A stretch of 49,308 bases of DNA from Chloroflexota bacterium. GTDB lineage: Bacteria > Chloroflexota > Dehalococcoidia > DSTF01 > RBG-16-68-14. The DNA lies in NCBI GenBank assembly GCA_003228685.1, contig QIFC01000096.1, positions 1 through 49,308 of the forward strand. The letters are read 5' to 3'. Every line of letters starts with the position of its first letter. Within the stretch, counting starts at the first letter, position 1. Shown piece after piece: positions 31,905-40,696 of the stretch. The translations under genes and the position numbers were made by a program. The notes beneath the pieces are model-generated. The model did not search any database, was not told the DNA's origin, and was given only the letters and a program-made list of their open reading frames with translations.

Positions 31905-32823
31905 CGCGCTGTTTCCTGAAGATGTCCGTCAGGCCGCCTCGTCGGGGCGCCATTCGATGCAGGCGAATGTCCGCCTCCACGATCGCATCGCGTACCGTGT
32001 CATACACCTCGTCGCTGGCAAGTTCGAGGACAAGGGATTTTCCGTCCCTGTCAGTCTCGAAACCCCGATTCGACAGCACGGCGGCGAGCTTTTCTGCGTC
32101 GTCGACGTCGATCACGAGTGTCGAGGTCTCCTGAGTGAATCCGGACAGGGCACCCTGTTCAACCACGTGGCCGCCCTCCAGCACGATGAGCCGGTCACAC
32201 GTTCGATGGACGTCGCCCATCAAGTGCGTCGAGAGTAGGATGCTGATGCCGGCCTCACGGCTCGTGCGCCGGATCAGCTCCAACATCTCTTCGCGGCCTG
32301 CCGGGTCCAGGCCGGCAGTGGCCTCGTCCATCAGCACGAGGACAGGGTCGTGGACCAGCGCCTGCGCGAACTTGACGCGCTGCTTCATGCCGGTCGAGTA
32401 TTCGCTCAACGGGCGATAGCGCTCTTCTCGTAATCCAACGTGGCGCAGGACATCTGCTGCGCGAATGCGCGCCTGCTCCGGCGGTAGGCCGCTGACCTGG
32501 GCCAGATGGCCGAGGAACTCCGAGGCGGAGATTGCGGGAGGAAGGCAGTCGTGCTCGGGCATGTACCCAAGCCGCCCTCGTGCCTCGAGCGCTTCATAGG
32601 TAGGCATGCCCAGAACGGTGACCGAGCCTTCGGTTGGAGCGATCAAGCCCAGGAAGAGCTTGATCGCCGTGCTCTTCCCAGCGCCGTTGGGGCCGACCAG
32701 ACCGGTTACGCCCGCCGTGATTTGGAGATCAACCGACTCCAGCGCGATGGTCGAGCCGTAGCGTTTTGTCAGCCCCTTGGCTTCGAGCAGCGGGGTGTCG
32801 GCCATGTAGTCAGCGTATGCCAT
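31897..32823 (-). CDS. ABC exporter ATP-binding protein
   Basis: A 308-residue ATPase (ATG 32823; ATG 32805 is an alternative): Walker A GPNGAGKST, signature LSEYSTGMKQR, Walker B VLVLMDEATAGLDP, switch LSTHLMGDV. It is the first gene of the four-gene exporter cluster. The two ATPase/permease pairs probably form two exporters, or one complex with two different half-transporters. No regulator, two-component system or antibiotic biosynthesis gene is adjacent that would suggest a substrate. Confidence 0.92.
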   Translation of the reverse strand: MAYADYMADTPLLEAKGLTKRYGSTIALESVDLQITAGVTGLVGPNGAGKSTAIKLFLGLIAPTEGSVTVLGMPTYEALEARGRLGYMPEHDCLPPAISASEFLGHLAQVSGLPPEQARIRAADVLRHVGLREERYRPLSEYSTGMKQRVKFAQALVHDPVLVLMDEATAGLDPAGREEMLELIRRTSREAGISILLSTHLMGDVHRTCDRLIVLEGGHVVEQGALSGFTQETSTLVIDVDDAEKLAAVLSNRGFETDRDGKSLVLELASDEVYDTVRDAIVEADIRLHRMAPRRGGLTDIFRKQRDD

Positions 32824-32841
32824 CGCTGGTTAACGGAGTAC

Positions 32842-33330
32842 TCAGCCTGAGAACGCCTTGTAGAACGCGTCGATGAATGCTTGGTCGATCTGCGGGGGCT
32901 CCCCCTCGGAGCTGGCGCATGGGCTCCGCCTGCCCGAGGCCGCGGCGGCCGCGTCATAGGCTGCGGCCACCGCGTCCTGCCGCTCGTAGGCCGGGATCTC
33001 CAATGGATGCTTGCGCCCCTTCGTCCAGCCGCTCGTCACCTTGCGGATGAAGTACCAGAGGTAGAACGGGCGCGCGAACCAAATGCCCGGGCCGCCTGAG
33101 CCCTGATGGACGTGGAACAGCTCGTGAGCGATCAGCGCGACGCCTCGGCGGCTACGGGTGTCGTACTTGCCTGCGTCGAAGTAGATACGCCTACCTACCG
33201 TGATGGCGTCGGGCGTGCCTTGAACGTAGAACGGCAGACCTTCGCGAAACGTAATCGTGTCGAGATCGATGTCCGGGTACATCCGCGCGAAGAAGCGCTG
33301 TAGGCAATCGTGAAACTCTAACTTGCTCAT
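32842..33330 (-). CDS. Small zinc-metallopeptidase-like protein (HExxH), DUF4157-type
   Basis: The ATG at 33330 has GGGAGG upstream and gives 162 residues (MSKLEFHDCLQRFFARMYP). The stretch GVALIAHELFHVHQGSGG has the HExxH zinc motif as in DUF4157/eCIS-core peptidase-like proteins, with the N-terminal acidic/aromatic region and a short C-terminal extension. No signal peptide is seen. No third metal ligand can be assigned with certainty. It is back-to-back with another, membrane-anchored HExxH protein. Confidence 0.75.
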   Translation of the reverse strand: MSKLEFHDCLQRFFARMYPDIDLDTITFREGLPFYVQGTPDAITVGRRIYFDAGKYDTRSRRGVALIAHELFHVHQGSGGPGIWFARPFYLWYFIRKVTSGWTKGRKHPLEIPAYERQDAVAAAYDAAAAASGRRSPCASSEGEPPQIDQAFIDAFYKAFSG

Positions 33331-33400
33331 GTTGGGCCTCCCGGTGAACACACCGCCTTCGTGACGCTGCCAGCATAGCAGGTGGTAGCCTGATCCAGAC

Positions 33401-34594
33401 ATGTCTAGCTTCGCGAGACGCTATAAAGGCTGGCTGCTGGCGCTGGCGATCCCTGTGATCTGCTTGCTCATCGCGGGAGCGGTCTCGCTGGCCGTTCCGA
33501 TGCCGGACGAGGACGATTTTAACGTCGTTCACTGGGAGTTGCGCCACGTCCCCGGCAAGTGGCTCTACCTCACAGGGCAATTCTTCGGTGGCGGGCTCAG
33601 CAGAGAGGATGAGGACGAGCGCCTGCAACGTTTCCTGCTCCTGACCGATCAGATCCGAGGCGTGGAGGTCGCGTTCGCTGCTGGCGATGCGGACGAGCTG
33701 CAGGCTCTTCTGGCCGAGCGGGATGAACTCGAAAACGATGCAGAAGCGATCATCGAAGGCCGCCTCACTGCGGTGCTGGAGGAGGCTGGCTTGGAGTCGT
33801 CGCTGCCGTTCTTCCCGGCCGCCCGCTGGGTCTTTCCTCCGGTCGACGTCGAGTTCGACGAACCACCTCGCTCCCTCTCGATTTCGCCTCGCTCGCGCAT
33901 CGAGCTGATCGAGCGGCGACCGCTTAGGCCCGGCCTCTCGCTTGACGAAGCGGTCGAGCGGGAAGCGGAGGTCGAGAGCGCCGGCAACGTCTCCGCTCTT
34001 GTGGGTTCACTGTCTGGCGCCGCGACCTATCCGAGCATCGTGGCGCCCGCCGGCGACTATCGAAGGCTCGTCTCCGTCATCGCGCACGAGTGGGTGCACC
34101 ATTATCTGTTTTTCAAACCCCTTGGCATTCGTTACTACAACAGTATTGAGCTACGGACGTTGAATGAGACCGTCGCGGATGTGGCCGGCGATGCGTTGGC
34201 GGCATTGGTCGTCGAACGCTACCCCGTTCCTGCCGACGCCTCAGATGTGGAGCCAGAGCCTGACCGACCCACAGTGGACGTCGACGCGTTCTTGCGAGAA
34301 CTGCGGCTGGACGTTGAGGTGCTGCTGCCAGCCGGCCAAATTGAAGCCGCAGAGGCTCTTATGGAGAAGCGCCGCTTGGAGTTGGCAGCGCAGGATGTGG
34401 TGTTTCGGCGGATCAATCAGGCGTTCTTCGCCGCGAGAGGGATTTACGCAACGAGTCCAGGCGCAGTCGACCCGACCGGTGAACAAGTACGAACGCTTCT
34501 GGAGCAAGCGGGTGGGGTAGGGACGTTCTTACGTACGGCGGCTGGGTTTACGAGCGCCGCTCAACTAGACGAGGCGTTGCAGTCCGGAGGATAG
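33401..34594 (+). CDS. Membrane-anchored zinc metallopeptidase-like protein
   Basis: A 397-residue protein with an N-terminal TM anchor (GWLLALAIPVICLLIAGAVS). The middle has a long acidic, coiled-coil-like segment (ELQALLAERDELENDAEAI). VSVIAHEWVHHYLFF gives an HExxHH motif and RTLNETVADVAGDALA gives the downstream Glu third ligand of gluzincin-type enzymes. The C-terminal part has repeated Glu/Leu-rich helices. It would face the cell surface, possibly acting on exported or wall proteins; the target is unknown. The gene is divergent from the small HExxH gene. Confidence 0.8.
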   Translation: MSSFARRYKGWLLALAIPVICLLIAGAVSLAVPMPDEDDFNVVHWELRHVPGKWLYLTGQFFGGGLSREDEDERLQRFLLLTDQIRGVEVAFAAGDADELQALLAERDELENDAEAIIEGRLTAVLEEAGLESSLPFFPAARWVFPPVDVEFDEPPRSLSISPRSRIELIERRPLRPGLSLDEAVEREAEVESAGNVSALVGSLSGAATYPSIVAPAGDYRRLVSVIAHEWVHHYLFFKPLGIRYYNSIELRTLNETVADVAGDALAALVVERYPVPADASDVEPEPDRPTVDVDAFLRELRLDVEVLLPAGQIEAAEALMEKRRLELAAQDVVFRRINQAFFAARGIYATSPGAVDPTGEQVRTLLEQAGGVGTFLRTAAGFTSAAQLDEALQSGG

Positions 34595-34604
34595 TGACCC
34601 GAAA

Positions 34605-37349
34605 CTACCCGGTATCTTCCTTCTTGATAGGCTCGTCCTTCTTCGGCTCGGGTTCTGGGTTGTCGAAGGTGTCCTCGCCGACGCCGGGGACGAGCAGGAC
34701 TTGGACCCGCGTCTCGCTCTCGCCCTCGCGTTCATCGTCGATGACGAGTCTGATCGAGTAGAGGCCTGGCGGGAGGCCCTCGTTGCGCCAGATGCCTAGA
34801 GTGCCTTCCGGTACCGAGTTGTCGCTCGCGACGATCGTTTGCCAGTCGCCGGGCTGAGTGTCGTAGCGGAACTCCAGCCGGTAGCTGATGAAGTCGCGCG
34901 AGAAAGCGCGGCCTAGGATGGGCGCATCGCCGGTCACCTGTTCGGCCCTCCCCGGCGACGTGATCGCGTTCGGCAGATCGCGCACGTCAGTTTGCTCCGT
35001 TGGCGCTTCGTCGGAGCTGGCGGTCTCCAACTCTTTGGCCCACTCCAGCGCTTGGTTCTGCTCCCAAGCGCTCAGGCCTTCGGGGATCTGGAGGTAGAAA
35101 CGCGTCTCAACGAACTCCTCTGGCGTGAGCGGGCCCGCGAGCTTGTCGGTACGCGTGTCGATTTCGGCCACTGTCCACCAGTCATCCGCGGTTGATGGAA
35201 GCCTGTTGCTCACGAAGAGATCTGGTGGATTCTTGATCGGACAAGTCTCTGTCGCCTGCAGTCCGGAGGGCATACACAGTTCGGCTTGAACCAAGCCCGC
35301 CGGTCGCCTGAATGCCTCGACTGGCAGCCCTTCGTGGTACGCGCTCATGATGTCGCGCACAGTCCGCCAGGACACACTAGTGCTGGAGATGTCGGTCATT
35401 GGGCTGTTGTCCGCGTTTCCGAACCACGTGCCAACGACTAGTTGCGGAGTGTACGCGATGGCCCACGTGTCGCCGATCGCGAAGCTATTCTCGAACGGCT
35501 CGCTGGTGCCTGTCTTGATGCCGGCCGGACGGCCCGGGATGCTGAGCGCGCCACATCCGCCGAACGTGATTGTCTGAGCGCAGCCATCGGAAAGGATGCT
35601 GTTGATCATATAGGTTTCGGCTTCCGGCGCCACCCGCTGCTCCTGTAGGAAGGGGCCATCGGCGGAAGGCTCGCCCGCGATCAGCGGGTAGATCACGTTG
35701 CCCTGCCGGTCCTCGACGCGAATGATCGAGACGGGCTCAATATTGCGCTCGCCCTCCGGGCGGACGACGGTGCTTTCGACGCCTTTCAGGACGCCGAGAT
35801 TCGGGAAGGCGGTGTAACCGTAGACCATGTCGCTTAGCTTGACGTCGATGCCGCCAACGGTCAGCGCTGGGCCAAGATTGGTGGGTTCCAGGCCCGTGAT
35901 GCCCATCTTCTCCGCTTGGGTGATCGTGTTGACCACGCCGGCGTACATGATCGTTTTGACCGCCGGGATGTTTAGCGAACTGCCGAGTGAATTGCGAACC
36001 GTGATGGGGCCCTGGAATCCGGTACCCGGATTCCGCGGGGGTCGAGCGCCGTCCCAGAACTCTCCTGGGAACGGCGTGTCGAGGATGAGTGTACCTGGTC
36101 CCCAGCCCAATTCCAGGAACGCGGTCAGATACGTAAACGGCTTGAACGCGGAGCCGGGCGAGTTGAGCGCCTCCGCCATGTTGTTGCGCCCGTCGATGTC
36201 GTCGCGGAAGTAGTCGCGGCTGCCCACGTACGCCATGATCTCGGCGGTCTTCGGGTCGATCGCGACGACAGAGCCGTTGTGGCCTCCAGAGTACTCAAAC
36301 GTGGTGATCCACTCCTCCAGCGTGGCTTCTGCCTGCCGCTGAAAGTCGAGATCGAGTGACGTGTAGACGATCAGGCCATCGCGCCGAACGGCTTCTTCTC
36401 CGAAGAGGCGCTCCAATTCCGGGCGGACGACGTTGAAGACGAAGTGCGGCGCGTTCACCGGGAACGGCTGCAGTTCGACCTCGAGAGGTGTGTCTTGTGC
36501 TTCCGTCATTTCGGAGAAGCTGATGTAGTCCTCCTCGTACATTCGTCTGAGGACGACATTTCGCTGCTTCAGCGCTTCTTCGGGTTCGTTGATTGGGTCG
36601 TAGCAACTAGGGCAGGACGGGATCGCGGCAAGCATCGCCGCCTGGGGCAGCGTGAGGTCCTTGGCGGTCGTATCGAAGTAGCCGTTCGCTGCTGCCTCCG
36701 CGCCGATGAAAACGTTGCCGTACGAGATCAGGTTCAGATACCATTCCAGGATCTGATCCTTGCTGTAGTCCCGCGTTAGCTCGAGGGCGATGGCTGTCTC
36801 CTTCAGCTTCCGCTCGATGCTGCGCTCGGTTCGCTCCTCCGGCGTGAAGTAGATGTTTTTGACCAGCTGCTGGGTGATGGAGCTGCCGCCGCGGCCCTCC
36901 AAGAAGCCCGGAGAGTCGCCAAACGGCGAGAAGTTATCCAATGCGGCCGATGTAAGCCCGGCGAAATTGACGCCTGGGTTGTCCATGAAGGTGGCGTCCT
37001 CCGCCGAGATGGTCGCAGCAACAAGGTGGAGCGACATCTGATCGCCGGCAACGTACTTGCGGAGGCCGGTTGTGTCGTCGACAAACTCGTAGAGGAACTT
37101 GCCGTTGCGGTCACGGATCTCCGCTCCGCCCAATGGTAGCTTCGCGATCTCCACGTCCGGCGTCACCAAGTCGTCCGTGTAGCTCCGGTAGACGCCGTAG
37201 CTGACGCCTCCGAGGACCCCGAGCCCGACCACGAAGAGTCCGCCCAGCACGATCAAGCCGAGCATCCAGCGAGGTATCCCGTGGCCGTTGCTGGCGCGGC
37301 GTCGCCGGCGGTAGGCGGCGTAGCGATAGTAAGCTCGACCGTTAGCCAT
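34605..37349 (-). CDS. Penicillin-binding protein 1A-like (class A, transglycosylase/transpeptidase)
   Basis: A 914-residue bifunctional cell-wall synthase. A TM anchor lies at about residues 28-52. The glycosyltransferase domain follows (EDATFMDNPGVNFAG; GGSSITQQLVKNIYF; ERSIERKLKE), then the transpeptidase domain with the acylation Ser in SPGSAFKP (SxxK, about residue 400), SLN (SxN, about 455) and IKTGTSE (KTG, about 611). The C-terminal ~200 residues are an accessory domain ending in a charged Pro/Lys/Asp tail (PEPEPKKDEPIKKEDTG), where beta-rich segments resemble Ig-like or fibronectin-like folds. It polymerises glycan strands and cross-links peptides at the outer side of the membrane. 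Confidence 0.95.
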   Translation of the reverse strand: MANGRAYYRYAAYRRRRRASNGHGIPRWMLGLIVLGGLFVVGLGVLGGVSYGVYRSYTDDLVTPDVEIAKLPLGGAEIRDRNGKFLYEFVDDTTGLRKYVAGDQMSLHLVAATISAEDATFMDNPGVNFAGLTSAALDNFSPFGDSPGFLEGRGGSSITQQLVKNIYFTPEERTERSIERKLKETAIALELTRDYSKDQILEWYLNLISYGNVFIGAEAAANGYFDTTAKDLTLPQAAMLAAIPSCPSCYDPINEPEEALKQRNVVLRRMYEEDYISFSEMTEAQDTPLEVELQPFPVNAPHFVFNVVRPELERLFGEEAVRRDGLIVYTSLDLDFQRQAEATLEEWITTFEYSGGHNGSVVAIDPKTAEIMAYVGSRDYFRDDIDGRNNMAEALNSPGSAFKPFTYLTAFLELGWGPGTLILDTPFPGEFWDGARPPRNPGTGFQGPITVRNSLGSSLNIPAVKTIMYAGVVNTITQAEKMGITGLEPTNLGPALTVGGIDVKLSDMVYGYTAFPNLGVLKGVESTVVRPEGERNIEPVSIIRVEDRQGNVIYPLIAGEPSADGPFLQEQRVAPEAETYMINSILSDGCAQTITFGGCGALSIPGRPAGIKTGTSEPFENSFAIGDTWAIAYTPQLVVGTWFGNADNSPMTDISSTSVSWRTVRDIMSAYHEGLPVEAFRRPAGLVQAELCMPSGLQATETCPIKNPPDLFVSNRLPSTADDWWTVAEIDTRTDKLAGPLTPEEFVETRFYLQIPEGLSAWEQNQALEWAKELETASSDEAPTEQTDVRDLPNAITSPGRAEQVTGDAPILGRAFSRDFISYRLEFRYDTQPGDWQTIVASDNSVPEGTLGIWRNEGLPPGLYSIRLVIDDEREGESETRVQVLLVPGVGEDTFDNPEPEPKKDEPIKKEDTG

Positions 37350-38091
37350 GAGGCTGCTCCCGTGTCTGGAGCACCATGAAGTGCGACAGGCCGAACGCTC
37401 GCATGAACGTGTTCTCTAGTCGATAGAAGACCGCCTTGAGCAGACCGCCCAACGCGCCGCTGCGCGCGACGATGTTGTCGAACCCAGGATAGACCTGAGT
37501 ATGGACGATCACGTCCGCGTCCAGGCCGTCCACGATCCTGCGCAGGCCTCGGGCGGTGTAGGCGCGCGCGTGCGGCACGAGACGTCCTCGCAACGGGTCA
37601 GGTAGGTAGTTCACAAGCGGAATGTTGCCGAACACGTAACGCTTGCCCAGGTAGACGCCGTGCGTCTCGAATGGATAGAGGCGGTTGGGCGCGTAGATGA
37701 TGACGTGGCCTCCGGGGCGCGACACGCGACACGCTTCCCGCAGCGTCTCAGCATCGTCCTTGACGTGCTCGATCACTTCGTTGAGAAGCACCATGTCGAA
37801 GCTGGCGCTTGCAAATGGCAGACGTTCGCTCACCGCAACAGACAGCGTGCCGCCTTCGCCTTTGCGTACGCGGGCAGGGTCGACGTCGACGCCGTAGGCG
37901 ACGCCCGATACCTGGTCCAGCTTCTTTACATACGTTCCGATTCCACACCCGATATCGAGCACACGGGCGCCTTCGAGGTCAACGTAGCGTCTGATGAGGT
38001 TCAATCGGCGATCCTGTCCGGCCCGCCAGACATAGCTAGGGTTTCCTAGCGCTACCTGCTCAGCCATTGTCGTTGGAGCTTCTGGGATCAT
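37342..38091 (-). CDS. Class I SAM-dependent methyltransferase
   Basis: A 249-residue methyltransferase: ARVLDIGCGIGTYVKKL (SAM-binding motif I), a central FDMVLLNEVIEHVKDDAET (acidic loop) and RPGGHVIIYAPN, all typical of class I Rossmann methyltransferases, including those that act on quinones or lipids. AAGGAG lies just before the ATG. Its stop overlaps the PBP start region by 8 bp, so it is cotranscribed with the PBP gene; a link to wall or lipid metabolism is possible, but the substrate is unknown. Confidence 0.9.
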   Translation of the reverse strand: MIPEAPTTMAEQVALGNPSYVWRAGQDRRLNLIRRYVDLEGARVLDIGCGIGTYVKKLDQVSGVAYGVDVDPARVRKGEGGTLSVAVSERLPFASASFDMVLLNEVIEHVKDDAETLREACRVSRPGGHVIIYAPNRLYPFETHGVYLGKRYVFGNIPLVNYLPDPLRGRLVPHARAYTARGLRRIVDGLDADVIVHTQVYPGFDNIVARSGALGGLLKAVFYRLENTFMRAFGLSHFMVLQTREQPHG

Positions 38092-38183
38092 ATTCTCCTT
38101 GCCCCCACTGCTCTCAGGGTAACAATGCTGTTATGGTGGGACAAACCTGTGGCGAAGCTATGCTTCAGTCGTAACCGTATTGT

Positions 38184-38189
38184 TATACT
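38184..38189 (+). promoter_or_regulatory. Possible -10 element (TATACT) of gatC-gatA
   Basis: TATACT lies 32 bp before the TTG start; TGCTTC at 38161-38166, 17 bp upstream, is a poor -35. The predicted transcript would have a leader of about 25 bases that includes the Shine-Dalgarno TAGGAG. Confidence 0.4.
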
Positions 38190-38220
38190 CTGCCCCAAAC
38201 GTACATGTAGGAGCGCTGTC

Positions 38221-38511
38221 TTGAGTCTGACACGAGAGGAAGTGAAGCACATCGGTCAACTGGCAAGGCTTGGCCTGACCGAAGATGAGGTCGCCAGGTT
38301 CCAAGGACAGCTCTCAGAGATCCTCAACCACTTCGATGCCCTTCAGGAACTCGATACGGAAGACGTCCCGCCTACCCCCTACCCGTTGCCGCTCGACAAC
38401 GTCATGCGGGACGATGTGGCTAAGGACTCGCTGTCTCAAGACGACGTACTCGCGAACGCTCCGCGGGCGGAAGACGGCGCCTTCCGCGTGCGAGTGGTGC
38501 TGGACGATTAG
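38221..38511 (+). CDS. gatC: Glutamyl/aspartyl-tRNA amidotransferase subunit C
   Basis: The TTG at 38221 after TAGGAG gives 96 residues, the normal GatC length; the frame is open further upstream only by chance. SLTREEVKHIGQLARLGLTEDEV and QGQLSEILNHFDALQELDTEDVPPT are family signatures. GatC stabilises GatA and bridges it to GatB in the complex that amidates mischarged Glu-tRNA-Gln and Asp-tRNA-Asn. It is followed 4 bp later by gatA. Confidence 0.92.
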   Translation: MSLTREEVKHIGQLARLGLTEDEVARFQGQLSEILNHFDALQELDTEDVPPTPYPLPLDNVMRDDVAKDSLSQDDVLANAPRAEDGAFRVRVVLDD

Positions 38512-38515
38512 ACGA

Positions 38516-39991
38516 ATGTCTGAAGAGCTGCACCGGTTGACCGCGCACGAGGCGCGGGACCTACTCTCCCGGCGGGAGGTGAGCGCGATCGAACTGACGC
38601 GGGCGATCCTCGATCAGATTGCGGCCGTCGACGATCGGATTGGCGCCTATCTCACCGTTGCGAACGAGACCGCGCTCGCGCAGGCCGCCGAGGAGGACGA
38701 GGCGATTGCGAACGGCGAAGGCGGGCTGCTCGCGGGCGTGCCTATTTCCGTGAAAGACAACATGTGTACGAAGGGCGTCCACACAACCTGCGGCTCGCTC
38801 ATGTTGGAGAATTTCGTCCCGCCGTATGACGGGCACGTTATCGGGCGGCTGCGTGACGCTGGCGCCGTCCTCATCGGCAAGACGAACATGGACGAGTTCG
38901 CGATGGGCTCGTCGGTTGAGCACTCCGCCTTCAAGCCGGCGCACAACCCCTGGGCGCTCGATCGCGTGCCCGGCGGCTCGTCCGGCGGTTCGGCCGCCGC
39001 GATCGCCGCGGACGAGGCAATCATCGCGCTCGGTTCTGACACCGGTGGGAGCATTCGGCAGCCGGCTTCGCTGTGTGGTGTCGTTGGCTTCAAGCCGACG
39101 TACGGGCGCGTGAGCCGCTACGGTCTCGTCGCGTTTGGCAGCTCGCTCGACCAGATCGGTCCCATCACGAAGGACGTGCGCGACTGCGCGCTCCTCCTGA
39201 ACGTTATCTCAGGCCACGATGAGCGTGACGCCACGTCCGTCCCCGTTGACGTGCCGGACTTCACGGAAGCGCTGACCGGCGATATCAAGGGCCTTCGTGT
39301 CGGTGTCGTCGATGAATACCTGCCGGACAATGTCGACGCGGACGTTCGGGCCGTCGCTGAAGCGGCGATTGGCGAGTTGGAGGGTCTCGGCGCCACGGTC
39401 GAGCGCGGCCTGTCACTACCTAACACCAAGTACTCGCTGGCGTGTTACTATATCATCGCTCCGAGCGAGGCCTCCGCGAACCTGGCTCGCTACGACGGCG
39501 TGAAGTATGGCTACTCTTACCAGGATGGCGACAGCATGTGGGAGAACATGGATGGGACGCGCCAGCACGGCTTCGGCGACGAGGTGAAACGCCGGATCAT
39601 GCTGGGCACGTACGCGCTCTCCACCGGCTACTACGACGCCTACTACTTGAAGGCGCTCAAAGTACGGACGCTGCTCCGTCGGGAGTTCGACGAAGCGTTC
39701 GAGCGCTTCGACGTGCTGGCCGGTCTCGTCTCACCGACGCCGGCCTTCTTGTTGGGCGAGAAGACCGACAACCCCTTCGAAATGTACCTGGCCGACATCT
39801 TCACGTTGCCGGCAAACATTGCGGGCATCCCGGGGATGTCGCTTCCCGCCGGCTTCGTCGAGAGGGACGGCGCGCTGCTGCCCGTCGGCCTGCAGCTCCT
39901 CGCGAAACCGTTCGACGAAGCCTCCATCCTCAGAGCCGCTCACGCCTACGAGCAAGCTACCAATTGGCACAACGAACGGGCGCCTATGTAA
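38516..39991 (+). CDS. gatA: Glutamyl/aspartyl-tRNA amidotransferase subunit A
   Basis: The ATG at 38516, 4 bp after gatC, gives 491 residues (MSEELHRLTAHEARDLLS), the usual GatA length. The Ser-cis-Ser-Lys triad of the amidase signature family is present: Lys in PISVKDNM (about residue 80), and the two Ser in GGSSGGSAAAIA and SDTGGSIRQPA. It hydrolyses glutamine to feed ammonia for transamidation. gatB is not in the window. Confidence 0.95.
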   Translation: MSEELHRLTAHEARDLLSRREVSAIELTRAILDQIAAVDDRIGAYLTVANETALAQAAEEDEAIANGEGGLLAGVPISVKDNMCTKGVHTTCGSLMLENFVPPYDGHVIGRLRDAGAVLIGKTNMDEFAMGSSVEHSAFKPAHNPWALDRVPGGSSGGSAAAIAADEAIIALGSDTGGSIRQPASLCGVVGFKPTYGRVSRYGLVAFGSSLDQIGPITKDVRDCALLLNVISGHDERDATSVPVDVPDFTEALTGDIKGLRVGVVDEYLPDNVDADVRAVAEAAIGELEGLGATVERGLSLPNTKYSLACYYIIAPSEASANLARYDGVKYGYSYQDGDSMWENMDGTRQHGFGDEVKRRIMLGTYALSTGYYDAYYLKALKVRTLLRREFDEAFERFDVLAGLVSPTPAFLLGEKTDNPFEMYLADIFTLPANIAGIPGMSLPAGFVERDGALLPVGLQLLAKPFDEASILRAAHAYEQATNWHNERAPM

Positions 39992-40022
39992 TCGAAACCG
40001 AAGGGGACGGGAGGTTTTCGTC

Positions 40023-40451
40023 ATGGATTCTCTTCTTCTGGTGGCAGCGGGATTCGCGTCGTGCATGATTGTTGGACTTCCGATCATTTATGTGCTCCTC
40101 AAGGCTAGTATGGAGTCGCAGTACGCAGATATCGTCAGGAAGACTAGTGACGAAGTTGCTAAAGACGCTGTACGACGGAGCAGCGCGGCCATCAAAGGGC
40201 AAATTGGAGAGCGGTTTGCTCCGTTCCATGACGGATTTGGGTATGAGCCAGCCGACGCTCGCTTCCTGGGCAGCCCAGTGGACTATGTCGTGTTCGATGG
40301 CATGACAGACGGAGAAATAAAGGGCGTTGCGTTCGTTGAAGTGAAGGTCGGGGCACTTCCTCTTTCGCCGTTCCAGAGACAGGTGAGTGAGGCCATCCGG
40401 AATGGCCGCGTCACTTGGAGGGTTCTCGAGTTAGCTGATAGACATCAATGA
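40023..40451 (+). CDS. Membrane-anchored nuclease related to archaeal Holliday junction resolvase (PF10107-like)
   Basis: A 142-residue protein: TM segment at the N terminus (LLLVAAGFASCMIVGLPIIYVLL), then a PD-(D/E)xK-like nuclease core with PVDYVVFDG, FVEVKVG and LSPFQRQV. This is the arrangement of the endonuclease-related-to-Holliday-resolvase family of bacteria, whose members are short and membrane-attached. The role is unknown. GC content looks lower than that of gatA before it. It overlaps the next small gene by 4 bp. Confidence 0.82.
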   Translation: MDSLLLVAAGFASCMIVGLPIIYVLLKASMESQYADIVRKTSDEVAKDAVRRSSAAIKGQIGERFAPFHDGFGYEPADARFLGSPVDYVVFDGMTDGEIKGVAFVEVKVGALPLSPFQRQVSEAIRNGRVTWRVLELADRHQ

Positions 40452-40696
40452 AGCAAGAGGTCGCCGGCCGATCCATCGGACGGCTCAACGTCGGGTCCTA
40501 TGCGGGACACCGCTATCCGCAGCGTCCGGAGTGGGTCGAGCTGGAGGGCGTTCGGATCGATGTGACCGTCGTCGTGCGGGAGTGGCGCGAACAAGATCGA
40601 CTGGGATTCGATGTGCAGCTGAGCGACGCTACGCGGTTGCTGTTGTACTATGACCCAAACGAGGACGCATGGAGCAGGAAGCTACTGCATGACTGA
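40448..40696 (+). CDS. Small protein of unknown function
   Basis: An 82-residue protein with beta-rich character (WVELEGVRIDVTVVVREWRE, RLGFDVQLSDATRLLLYYD). No motif is recognised; the strand pattern ending in LLYYD resembles small conserved single-domain proteins that are reported only as hypothetical. It starts in a 4-bp overlap with the nuclease gene and its end overlaps the start of the aminotransferase, so three genes are tightly coupled. Confidence 0.65.
   Translation: MKQEVAGRSIGRLNVGSYAGHRYPQRPEWVELEGVRIDVTVVVREWREQDRLGFDVQLSDATRLLLYYDPNEDAWSRKLLHD

Noticed and set aside
40023-40451. True Holliday junction resolvase
   Set aside because: The protein has an N-terminal TM segment and belongs to a related but uncharacterised nuclease family; no RuvC/Hjc features.
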